In this document: in pieces, positions 56,080 to 64,000 of the stretch | How the letters are laid out: every line of letters begins with the position of its first letter | How positions within the stretch are numbered: position 1 is the first letter of the stretch | Assembly (NCBI GenBank): GCA_963383645.1 | Contig: OY726560.1 | Coordinates: 154,480,488 to 154,544,487, forward strand | DNA from: Muscardinus avellanarius | Taxonomy: Eukaryota > Chordata > Mammalia > Rodentia > Gliridae | Length of the DNA stretch: 64,000 nucleotides | Reading direction: 5' to 3' | Notes under the pieces: generated by a model | Told to the model about the DNA's origin: nothing | Databases searched by the model: none | The model's input: only the letters and a program-made list of their open reading frames with translations | Made by a program: the position numbers and the translations under genes

Positions 56080-56217
56080 AGGAGGGATGGGGAGGGAACG
56101 GGGTGGGGATCGGGTAGGGGCTAACTGGGCGATGTGTGCATGTATGTCTACAAAAGTATTTTCTTTATACCATTATGATGTATGAATACAGTGCACCAAT
56201 AAAAATAAATAAATAAA
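56080..56217 (+). repeat. 3' end related to the composite element's 3' module
   Basis: AGCATGGGAAGGAGGGATGG, GGGGCTAACTGGGCGATGTG and ACAGTGCACCAATAAAAATA parallel AGCATGGGATGGAGGGAGGG, GGGCTAATTGGATGATGTG and TACAATGCACCAATTAAAAA at 3295-3436, but with many differences. CCAAT/TATA and VNTR parts are absent. This may be the L1 3' UTR or the older element from which the composite took its tail. Confidence 0.6.
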
Positions 56218-56287
56218 AAATTGTAGACAAAAAAAAGAAAGGGAATCAACAGGCTACAAGCTAGATGGATATTTAAAACACATATAC

Positions 56288-56458
56288 TGCCGGGCGTGGT
56301 GGCGCACACTTGTAATCCCTGAGCTTGGGAGGTGGAGACAGGAGGATCACGCTGGTTCGAAGTCAGCTGCTCTGGCTTAAGAGACCCTGTTTCCAAATAA
56401 AATATAAAATAGGTCTGGGAGTGTAACCTGGAGATAGAAGGGTTTCCAGGAACACAAA

Positions 56459-56513
<55 letters not shown>

Positions 56514-56514
56514 T
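56288..56514 (+). repeat. Dimeric SINE, second subfamily, with (TAA)n tail and perfect 13-bp duplication
   Basis: GCCGGGCGTGGTGGCGCACA to GGGTTTCCAGGAACACAAAA, then (TAA)n at 56460-56508. AAAACACATATAC occurs at 56275-56287 and 56515-56527. Young insertion. Confidence 0.95.
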
Positions 56515-56599
56515 AAAACACATATACCTAGTAAATGTTTTGTTTCCAAAACTTATCCTAAAACTTCTATAACTCAACAAGGCAGGGGGATCCCTACTT

Positions 56600-57195
56600 T
56601 AATGCTAGTTGCATGGTAAAATTGTATAGACATTTTGAAAAACTGGCATTTTCTTATAAAGTTAAAAATAGTATGGATTTACTAAAGAGAGCTAAACACA
56701 TGCATATTTAAGAACTAGTACAAAAATGTCCATAGAAACTTTATTCAAAATATTCTCAAATTGGATGTAACACAGACAGATACCTATCACTAGGAGAATT
56801 GCTAGAGGAAAAAACCCCTCAGTGGTACGTTCATATAATAGGTTTCTACTCAACAAAAGAAAGGAATGAAATACTAAAATTCACAATGGCATGAGTAAGC
56901 TTAAAACATTCTGCTAAGTAAAAGAACTTGATATAATAGGGCGCACAGTAGATGTTTTTATCCAAATGAAGTTTAGAACTTGCAAAATTAATCTATAATG
57001 ATAAAAAGAACAACAGGTAGCTGGGGTAGGGGTCAGATGTGGATATACTAGAAAGGAACATAAAAGAACTTTCTGGGGAGACAGGAACATTCTGTATCTT
57101 ACTAGATGTATGGATCACATAGATAAAGTGTTTATCAAAATGCATCAAATGGTATACTTATGGCATTTACTTTTCACTATGTAAACCAAAGCTTG
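56600..57195 (+). repeat. Old L1 3' region
   Basis: TCTTATAAAGTTAAAAATAG, AAAAATGTCCATAGAAACTTT, AAGAAAGGAATGAAATACTA and CATCAAATGGTATACTTATG follow L1 3' UTR order. Confidence 0.7.
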
Positions 57196-58079
57196 GTTAA
57201 AAAAAAAAAACTTCTTAAAAGAAAATAATGGAATCTGCATGGGGTTTCGGGTGTGGGGAACGCGTCTCTTAGCAGAGCCAGAGCACACAGAACAGAATGC
57301 GTCAGGTGACCTGATGTCTGCTGGACAGCCTCACTGTGGAGGAAGAGAGTTGTTCTCCTCACTGGAGAACAGAAGGGTGTTGGGGGAGGCCCAGGACTAA
57401 GTATTTCATTCCCATCTGGCTGGGTTGGGCCAGACTAGATGAAACCCTGGGCAGGGAGGGTTCATCCTGCTGTGCAGGTCTGATAGGGAGAGGGAACTTC
57501 CGATGGTGGTCAGTGGCACGTGAGCACGTGTGGTCGGGCTGGGGTCAGAGAGGCACCGAGCTCAGCACTCTCCTTCCGGTAACCCCTCCCCTCTTCACCT
57601 CCCTGTCATGAGAAAATAGTTTGGTCTTCCTTTGGTATTCATGCAAAATAAAGAAGTATTTTTCCTGCTTTCTAAATCTTGCTGAACCCTCAGAGTTGAG
57701 TCACTTAGACAAAGGGACATGCCCCCCAGCAGACCCGTGGGCAGGCTCTCTCCCTGAATGCACATGTAGGGCAGGCCCTAAAATGCACAGGCCCCTTAGG
57801 TGTGATGAAGGCCGAAAGCTGAGCTGGGTGAATGTTCCCACCAGTGCACAGTCAGAGAAGAGCAAATCCTCCCCACGCATCCGCCCACACAGACCTCGAA
57901 AGCTAAAGTGGTGCATGGCTTCAGCTGCCACTGCAGCAGGAGGGACTTAATTCCAACCGCCTGGGGAGAGAAGGTCCTGGAATGCCTCTTGGTGTCTTCT
58001 TTTCCTCCTCCCTCTCCCCCAGCCAAGTCCCTTGTGTAGCATTCTCGAGCAACCTAAAGTTCACAAGTGAGATCCCCTT
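57196..58079. other. Unique intergenic sequence
   Basis: No gene recognised. Frames of 76-109 codons overlap on both strands. Confidence 0.45.
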
Positions 58080-58220
58080 ATCATCCCACCTTATTTCCTA
58101 GATGAGAAATCTGAATCGCAAGAGGGAAGAAATTATCTTCAGGCAGATGAGGATCAGAGAACAAACCAGAATGCAGAACTCTTGGCTTCCAGTCCAAGCT
58201 TCTGTCTGCCACATGGTGCG
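58080..58220 (-). repeat. MIR
   Basis: ATCATCCCACCTTATTTCCT, AGATGAGAAATCTGAATCGC, GAGAACAAACCAGAATGCAG and CTTGGCTTCCAGTCCAAGCT follow the reverse-complement MIR. Confidence 0.6.
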
Positions 58221-59639
58221 GCCAGCCCCAGGTCTAATTCCCACCGGGACGTGGCACTTGGGCTCGGCGCTCCTCCAGTGCCTTGCTGGGGCTCTCACGT
58301 GACTGCTGCCCTTGTTCTTGGGTGGGGAAATATCTAGGGTGACCGAAGCACCAGTAAAGCTCGGGTCTCCCTTTCAGTTGTACACTGGGAACATACTCAC
58401 AGAGGTCAGATTCTGGGGACAGACCTCAGGAAGCCCAGTAGAGGTAGATCAAGTCAGGCTTTCAGTACCGCTGGGAGCAGCCTGGCCGGTGATGTGATGT
58501 GCAGGTCCCAGGAGCCACATAGAAAGTGGGAGGCATGGTGTGGAATATTCCATCTTTTAAAAAGGTGGGGCAACACAGCTCATGATTAAAAGCTTGGGTA
58601 TGTGGCTATGAGCGACGGTTCCTGAGTTCATAAATGAGCTGAATGGAGAGAAACCTTTAGGCCCAACATCTGCTCCATACACGGTAGCCGAGGCTAGCTT
58701 GTTCTGAAGACTCAGTTTCAGGACCGAGCAGACCCAACACTAAGGAGTCAGCTCTGCTCTTCTGCAGCTAGTGGTCCTTGAAGCAGAGGGCAGAAGAGTG
58801 AGCAGGAGGGAAGCGCTGTCCACCTTCCTGGTGCTGACCTGCCAGGGCCGGTGGAGGCTTTCACCTATTCAGGCTGCCCCTGTCCCTTCCAGGCTGTGGT
58901 TGTGGATGAGTTTTCCTGAAAGCTCTAGTCCTGGAGATCAAAGGCATGTTCCACTCTCCAGCTCCAGCTCAGAGACAGGAAATCAGCAAGGCCAGACATC
59001 TTTAGAAGTCAGCACAAACCCCCAGAAGCCAGTTTGTAGACTGGTTCAGTGCCTCACAGTCTAACACTCGGGAAGATCAATCCCATGCTTCTCTGCTCCA
59101 GAAGACAGCTTGAGTTGCAAACAAAGGAGCTGCTCTGCCACAAGCGGGTTTAATGGATTCCCAAGGCCAGGAGCAGGCCTAGCTGTCTGGGTGTGTGTTT
59201 GTGTGTGTTCAGTGGAGAGAAACGGCTCCCCATCTGGGCCAGGCAGACTCTAGCTGAAGGGCAACTCTACCTCTCAAGTCAACTGTGGGGCAATCGTGGC
59301 ATAGGAAGCAGAGCCCTGGCCCGGGGAGGGTCCACATTCTTGTCTTGGATCTGCCCCAGTCTGAGAGACCTTGGGCGAGCTGCCTTGCTGCAAGCCCCTG
59401 ACACCCACTCCATCAATGAGGTGCTAACCCCTGTCCATGAGCCATAAGTGGGGAAATGAACTGGAAGTGCTTAGCAGGAAGAAGGCCGGGCCCACGGCCA
59501 GCTCTCAGACAGATATTAAATTTCTACACGACTCAGCTGGTATCCAGCCCAAGCATCCAGCTTTGGAATGATTGGCAGTTCATCAGGCATCTTTAGGAGA
59601 GACCAGGAGACCAACTTCAGAGGCTGAAGCATCAGGGAT
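58221..59639. other. Unique intergenic sequence, possible MIR at 59300-59400
   Basis: No gene. GAGAGACCTTGGGCGAGCTG near 59361 is MIR-like. Confidence 0.4.
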
Positions 59640-59815
59640 TACCCATAAACCTGGGTCCACCTCACTTTCCTCATCAATTCTGGGCTTTTGGCATGCCGCT
59701 TAACTTTAGACCTCTGTTTTCTCATCTGTAGAATGGGAGGACCTGCAGTATCTCTTGTATAGGGCTGCAGTGAAGATTAAATGTAGTATCTGGATCAAAA
59801 CAAGCCTGGCATAAA
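59640..59815 (+). repeat. MIR
   Basis: GGCATGCCGCTTAACTTTAG, CTCTGTTTTCTCATCTGTAG, AATGGGAGGACCTGCAG and TGAAGATTAAATGTAGTATC are clear MIR core. Confidence 0.75.
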
Positions 59816-60214
59816 TGTCATCTCCCCCTCTGCTCCATCAGACAGTAGGGCCTCACCTTCTCCAGGAGACTGACAGCTGATAAAGCAGGTGCTTCACCTT
59901 CCCTCTGGCTGGGCCCATTGCCTTGCATGGCTGGCCCAGGGTGCCTGGAAGAGCCACAGAGACTCAGGAGTGGCCAAGGCCCTACTGGGCAAGCCAGCTC
60001 TTCTGCAGTGGGCGAGTGATTCAGAGGCCAGTGTTCTGCTGGAAGGACTATTCTGTTGATTCTGTTCACACAGCATGAGGGCTGAGCTGGGGTGAGGTTG
60101 CAGAAACTGGCTGTCTACAGAGGGACCACCAGCCTGATCTGATAGTGGTAGAGAGCCCTGGAAAGGGAGTGGGGCCCTGATCAGCCTTCCAGCTCCTGTT
60201 CTGCTACCCCCCTT
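59816..60214. other. Unique intergenic sequence
   Basis: Nothing recognised. Overlapping minus frames only. Confidence 0.4.
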
Positions 60215-60350
60215 ACACAAAGAGTGAAAGGACCTCCCCTCCTGGTTCTCAGCATCCTTATCTGTAAAGCAAGAGCATCTGCAATTCACTCCTAGAATTC
60301 TTGGGGTTCTGTGGGGATCACATGATGTCATGTGTGAATGTCTGGAAAGT
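60215..60350 (+). repeat. MIR fragment
   Basis: TCTCAGCATCCTTATCTGTA, AAGCAAGAGCATCTGC and GTTCTGTGGGGATCACATGA are MIR-like. Confidence 0.55.
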
Positions 60351-60764
60351 GGAAGCCAGCTGGAGAGGCGGGCAGGGTGGCACCCTCAGGATGAAGCCAT
60401 TGTCCCCACAGGCCTGACCTTGTGCTCCAACCTGGCACCCGGGGTCTGCCGCCCCCTTCCTTCCTGCCTGCCTGCTCCAGAACCACAGCTCTGCGCAGCC
60501 ATGCTGCTTCAGCTCTCAGGCATTTGCTCAGGCACCTCCTTCCCCATCGGATGCCAGATTCTTGGCCCTCTTCCTTCAGCTTGCACAAGAGCCCTCTAAC
60601 TCCCCAAAGGGATGTGCTCTCTGAATCGGTGACACTTCTGTAGGACGTCCCTTGGGGCACTGGCGTCATTCTGATTCCTATTCAAGTTTATGTCAATATT
60701 TCATCTCTTTCTAAAAATAGCTTTGGAAAAGACCAGTGCAATAGCTGCTGACCTCCCATTGGGA

Positions 60765-60766
<2 letters not shown>
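60351..60766. other. Unique intergenic sequence
   Basis: No gene recognised. Confidence 0.4.

Positions 60767-60847
<81 letters not shown>
60767..60847. repeat. Compound (GT)n(GA)n microsatellite
   Basis: GT for about 40 bp, then GA for about 40 bp, uninterrupted. Lies about 2.5 kb upstream of the GPR26 start codon. Confidence 0.97.
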
Positions 60848-60849
<2 letters not shown>

Positions 60850-62780
60850 TTGAAAGAGTGTAAAATTTAAGCCCAATAGATTTGGACTGTAACCCTGACT
60901 GCCATCACCGTCATCATCACCATCATCTCCATCTTACTTCATATTATCTCTTGATGCCTCCTTAGAGTGACCTTGAGCGGGTAGTCTTTTTGGGTCTTGG
61001 CCCCTTCACTTGTCAAGGTGGAATCTTGACCCATACACTGGAGAGCTGCTCCAAGCGCTGGCGGGGACGTGTGCATCCGCTGCCTCTCTGGAGTCCTGTT
61101 GTGAGCCCTCCCTCGGGGCGGTTGCAGCACGTAATGACTCATGTTAATGGTGTCATTTGCATTCTGTCACTACTGGCTTCTCTCTGGCCCGGAGGAATGG
61201 ACTGTGTGCATCTTGCCGATGGATGTATAGTTCCCTGGCAGGCACCCTCTGGGCTGTTTTTCCCCTGGCCAAGTGGGTTGGATTCTTGAGTCTGTTTCTA
61301 GAAGGGCCGTGGGGACCCACGTCAAGGCCTGGACTCCCTCTGTGGCTGCAACCTCACTGCTGGTATCTGGGGCCACAACAGAGTCTGTGTGCAGGGAGAC
61401 CTGGCCTGGCCGAAGCCAAGGGCCTCCTTGGCCACCATGGAGGTGGCCATGTGGTGTCCTGGTCACCATGGAGATCAGTCTTGTCACAGACCACTGGGAG
61501 CAGGAAGGTTTGTCAAAACCTAGAAGAAAAGGAGCTTCTGTTCTTTGGGAAAGTGAGTTAAAATATTCCAAATGTCTTTCCGGCACTTTAACCTTTTGGT
61601 GTTGCCCTCAGGAATTCAGAGAGCAAATGATCTTCAAAGCAATGTGTGTGCGCATGTATGATGGGACCTCTGCTTTCCAGTGTAGACCAACAGTTCCCGG
61701 AGGGAGAATGTCCTTGCTTGGTTTATTTTCCCACTGGACTGATTCCTGGTCATGTCTGGTCACCATGGGCCACATGGCAAGTGTCTAGGATAGGGTTGTC
61801 TGTGCTCAGAGGCCTGCGGTTGCTGACAGGCACAGGCGGCCACTAGGGGAAGCAGCAGCTCTTGCAGAAGACAGCTGCCCTGAGCTGCCACCAGCTGCTC
61901 ACCCCACACCTCCCCAGGGGTCTGCATCCAGGACAGGAGGGTCATGCTCATGCACTTTCCAGGGGGGCGGCTGAGACTGTATCTATCCACAGACCACATG
62001 GCCTCTACCCAGCCATGCCAGCCAGCATCCTCCTGGGCGTCCAGAGTTTGGGCACCATACACCATCAGGTTCCTTATAAACTAGAGGCTGCTACCCCACC
62101 ATACCCAAAGCAGAAAGGTTTGCAGGCTTCAGGACTGACAGAAAGCAGCACCTAGAACTTAGTGAACAGCATGCTGCTGAGGCTGGTTGGGGACAGGCAG
62201 ACTGGCCAGTAGGGAGTGCTCAGGGTCACAGAGGAGCCCCTCCTGGCTGACAGGCGCCTCCCTCGGGGGTCTTCCAGTGCACCAAGGACGCTGCTGAAGC
62301 TCTGGCTGGGGGTTATGGGGGAGAATGTACCAGGAACCAAGTGCCCAACAGTGCAGCAGCAGCAGCCCTGGCAACAGGGAAAGGTCGGAGGAGGCACTTG
62401 GACCCTTGGCCATGCAAGACAGAGATGTGGGCTCCTTTCTTCTCAGCCAAGGAGACTACTGGAGCTTTTCAGCTCAGCCTGGGGAGGGAGGACGGTCATT
62501 CTGGGAACTCAGCTGTGGGTCAGATGGGCTAGGGCTGGACCCTTTCCCCTGGTCAGAGTCTGGCTGGGCTAGTGTGCAGGCTGGGGCGGATGGCACAGAC
62601 ACATGAAGGTTTCCTAGGCATCCCTCCTGGCCCCCAGACTCTCAACTCAGCCGGTCAGGGACAGGCACAGCCTATGCGGGAGGAAGGGGGAGGGGAGGGG
62701 AGGGGAGGCGATCCGCTGGCACAGGAGCCTTCGCGGCAGCTTCCCTCCAAGTGTGTCAGTGTTGTTAGTGAGTGAGAGCC

Positions 62781-62784
<4 letters not shown>
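60848..62784. other. Unique sequence upstream of GPR26
   Basis: GC content rises toward the gene. No exons of another gene were recognised. An AP-1-like TGACTCA (61135-61141) and an inverted octamer ATTTGCAT (61155-61162) lie close together. Frames up to 171 codons (61273-61788) have no domain. Confidence 0.4.
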
Positions 62785-62818
<34 letters not shown>

Positions 62819-62820
62819 TG
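62785..62820. repeat. (GT)n microsatellite near GPR26 promoter
   Basis: About 33 bp of GT followed by GTGCACGCGCGCATC, an alternating purine-pyrimidine tract. Confidence 0.95.
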
Positions 62821-63036
62821 TGCACGCGCGCATCAGTGGGGATTTCTGTGACAGAAGCAGCTAGATTACAGAGGGGGGAGGGGAAGAACAAGGGAGGAGG
62901 AGAAAATTGGGGGTGGTAGAGACAGACGGAGAGGCAGCAGAGAGGCAGAGAGAGAGCGAGAGGGAGAGAGGAGGTGGAGGGAGAGCAGAAGGGAAGCAAG
63001 CAGCCAGAACGCGAGAGAAGGCAGAGAGCAGGAGGG

Positions 63037-63063
63037 ATGCGGAGCCAGCGAGACAGCGCTTAG
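63037..63063 (+). other. Upstream ORF 1 (8 codons)
   Basis: ATG at 63037 in GGGATGC context (G at -3), encoding MRSQRDSA, then TAG at 63061. Relevant only if transcription starts upstream of it. Confidence 0.5.
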
Positions 63064-63260
63064 AGGGACGGCGTGGAGCGGGCAGGAGCGGCGGAGCCCG
63101 GGAGCCGGGACGCGGCCCGCAGTCAAGTATCTTGGGCTGGGAGCTCCAGAAACGGGGGCGCCCGGCGGAGAGCGGCGGCGCGGGCTCCGGGTTCACTGCG
63201 CGCCCAGGGGGCCGCCCGGGAGGCGGCGGGCTCCGGGCGGCCGCGCGCCCTCCAGGAGCC

Positions 63261-63311
63261 ATGGCGGTAGGGGCCGGGGGTCGCGGGGCGGCCCGGGGCT
63301 GCGGGCCCTGA
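63261..63311 (+). other. Upstream ORF 2 (16 codons) in strong Kozak context
   Basis: GGAGCCATGGCG is close to the ideal vertebrate start context (G at -3, G at +4, GCC before). It encodes MAVGAGGRGAARGCGP and stops at TGA 63309-63311, 19 bases before the GPR26 ATG. It is out of frame with the receptor. Such an ORF could reduce receptor translation, with the main ORF reached by leaky scanning or reinitiation. Confidence 0.6.
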
Positions 63312-63330
63312 GCGCCGGGGCGCGCGCACC

Positions 63331-63998
63331 ATGAACTCGTGGGACGCGGGCCTGGCGGGGCTGCTGGTGGGCACCATGGGCGTCTCGCTGCTGGCCAACG
63401 CGCTGGTGCTGCTGTGCGTGCTGCACAGCGCCGACATCCGCCGCCAGGCGCCGGCGCTCTTCACCCTCAACCTCACGTGCGGCAACCTGCTGTGCACCGT
63501 GGTCAACATGCCGCTCACGCTGGCCGGCGTCGTGGCGCAGCGGCAGCCGGCCGGCGACCGCCTGTGCCTCCTGGCCGCCTTCCTCGACACCTTCCTGGCC
63601 GCCAACTCCATGCTCAGCATGGCGGCGCTCAGCATCGACCGCTGGGTGGCCGTGGTCTTCCCGCTGAGCTACCGCGCCAAGATGCGCCTCCGCGACGCGG
63701 CGCTCATGGTGGCCTACACGTGGCTGCACGCGCTCACCTTCCCCGCGGTGGCGCTCGCCCTGTCCTGGCTCGGCTTCCACCAGCTGTACGCCTCGTGCAC
63801 GCTGTGCAGCCGCCGGCCCGACGAGCGCCCGCGCTTCGCCGCCTTCACCGTCGCCTTCCACGCGCTCAGCTTCCTGCTGTCCTTCCTCGTGCTGTGCTTC
63901 ACCTACCTGAAGGTGCTCAAGGTGGCGCGCTTCCACTGCAAGCGCATCGACGTGATCACCATGCAGACGCTCGTGCTGCTCGTGGACATCCACCCCAG
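63331..63998 (+). CDS. GPR26: G protein-coupled receptor 26, first coding exon (partial)
   Basis: This encodes residues 1-222 and two bases of codon 223 of an orphan class A GPCR. I recognise the protein (start MNSWDAGLAGLLVGTMG) as GPR26, reported as a brain-enriched, constitutively active Gs-type receptor closely related to GPR78. It acts in the plasma membrane. Visible features: a very short N-terminus without a glycosylation sequon; TM1 about 10-32 with N23 (1.50); TM2 about 42-66 with N52 where Asp is usual (2.50); C79 at the top of TM3; I-D-R-W at 102-105 in place of DRY; W131 in TM4; C156 and C159 in extracellular loop 2; TM5 about 170-194 with Y192 (5.58) but Ser rather than Pro at 5.50; and the start of intracellular loop 3/TM6. 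The mammalian family is about 337 residues, so roughly the last third lies beyond the window. The ATG has A at -3 and agrees with the known N-terminus. Confidence 0.97.
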   Translation, partial: MNSWDAGLAGLLVGTMGVSLLANALVLLCVLHSADIRRQAPALFTLNLTCGNLLCTVVNMPLTLAGVVAQRQPAGDRLCLLAAFLDTFLAANSMLSMAALSIDRWVAVVFPLSYRAKMRLRDAALMVAYTWLHALTFPAVALALSWLGFHQLYASCTLCSRRPDERPRFAAFTVAFHALSFLLSFLVLCFTYLKVLKVARFHCKRIDVITMQTLVLLVDIHP

Positions 63999-64000
63999 GT
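63999..64000 (+). other. GPR26: Splice donor of GPR26 exon 1
   Basis: CACCCCAG|GT: the exon ends after two bases (AG) of a codon, matching the known HPS junction in which Ser (AGN) is split. Reading on through GT would give Arg, so the intron begins here. Confidence 0.85.

Larger units (their letters stand above)
62850..63330 (+). promoter_or_regulatory. GPR26: GPR26 promoter / 5' leader region
   Basis: 62858-63010 is a GA-rich strand and 63040 onward is strongly CpG-rich, grading into exon 1. No TATA or CCAAT box stands out, as is common for CpG-island promoters of neuronal genes. A GC box (GGGGCGG) lies at 63285-63291. The transcription start cannot be placed from sequence, so the split between promoter and 5' UTR is unknown. 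Confidence 0.55.

Noticed and set aside
61170..61788. Overlapping + and - frames of 134-171 codons upstream of GPR26, considered as another gene
   Set aside because: Frames overlap each other on both strands, lack domains and lack convincing splice context. Chance openness in GC-rich sequence is sufficient.
62907..63311. 134-codon + ORF over the GPR26 leader
   Set aside because: It begins at TTG, not ATG, in GA-rich sequence. Only its last 17 codons (from ATG 63261 to the stop) have a credible start, and these are reported as an upstream ORF.
63193..63993. 266-codon minus-strand ORF opposite GPR26 exon 1
   Set aside because: Long antisense frames are expected in GC-rich coding DNA. The product is an unstructured His/Glu/Arg-rich string with no domain, and the + strand clearly encodes GPR26.

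Overview
This is mammalian nuclear DNA, most likely from a squirrel-family rodent (Sciuridae, such as a marmot or ground squirrel). The taxonomic call rests on more than twenty copies of a dimeric SINE that joins a 7SL/B1-like left half (GCCGGGCGTGGTGGCGCACG...) to a tRNA-derived ID-like right half (GGGCTGGGGGTGTAGCTCAG...GTTCAATCCCCAGTACC). That is the B1-dID type known from squirrels and related rodents. Solitary ID elements, L1 fragments of several ages, MaLR-type LTR remnants and MIRs complete the repeat content. No family name was checked against a library.

Only one protein-coding gene is supported. At the extreme 3' end, a GC-rich block (about 63.0-64.0 kb) carries the first coding exon of GPR26, an orphan class A GPCR: ATG at 63331, 222 complete codons plus two bases of codon 223, and a GT splice donor at 63999-64000. 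Its 5' leader has two ATG-initiated upstream ORFs, one in a very strong start context. Everything upstream reads as a gene-poor intergenic region; any enhancers in it would presumably serve GPR26 or other neighbours.

Layout: 1-1010 is an ancient repeat split by a SINE. 1145-5962 is an old L1 in + orientation, interrupted by a 2.15-kb composite retroelement (1298-3448) and by SINEs. 6.6-29 kb is mostly unique sequence with scattered SINEs, MIRs and microsatellites, a roughly 420-bp purine block (10.5-10.9 kb), a 77-bp direct duplication (20.86 and 21.66 kb) and a near-perfect 123/131-bp inverted repeat (22.96-23.75 kb). 30.8-33.4 kb holds L1 pieces in opposing orientation and an LTR-like segment. 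34.0-34.6 kb is a second, 5'-truncated copy of the composite element. 34.6-42 kb is largely unique and AT-rich. 42.0-43.4, 50.7-51.2, 52.9-54.9 and 55.3-57.2 kb are L1 fragments, two of them split by LTR-like insertions. 57.2-62.8 kb is unique sequence with MIRs leading into the GPR26 promoter region.

The most notable find is the composite element. It has perfect 14-bp target-site duplications and this architecture: two GC-rich monomers of about 121 bp; an A-rich segment; a host-transcript-like middle; a VNTR of about 50-bp units alternating in two types; and a 3' module with a CCAAT box, a TATA-like TTTAAAA and a G-rich purine tract ending in a short A-rich tail. This parallels primate SVA/LAVA elements but shares no obvious sequence with them. 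A second copy about 31 kb away, with its own 15-bp duplication and a nearly identical 3' module by eye, indicates a mobile family rather than a single accident.
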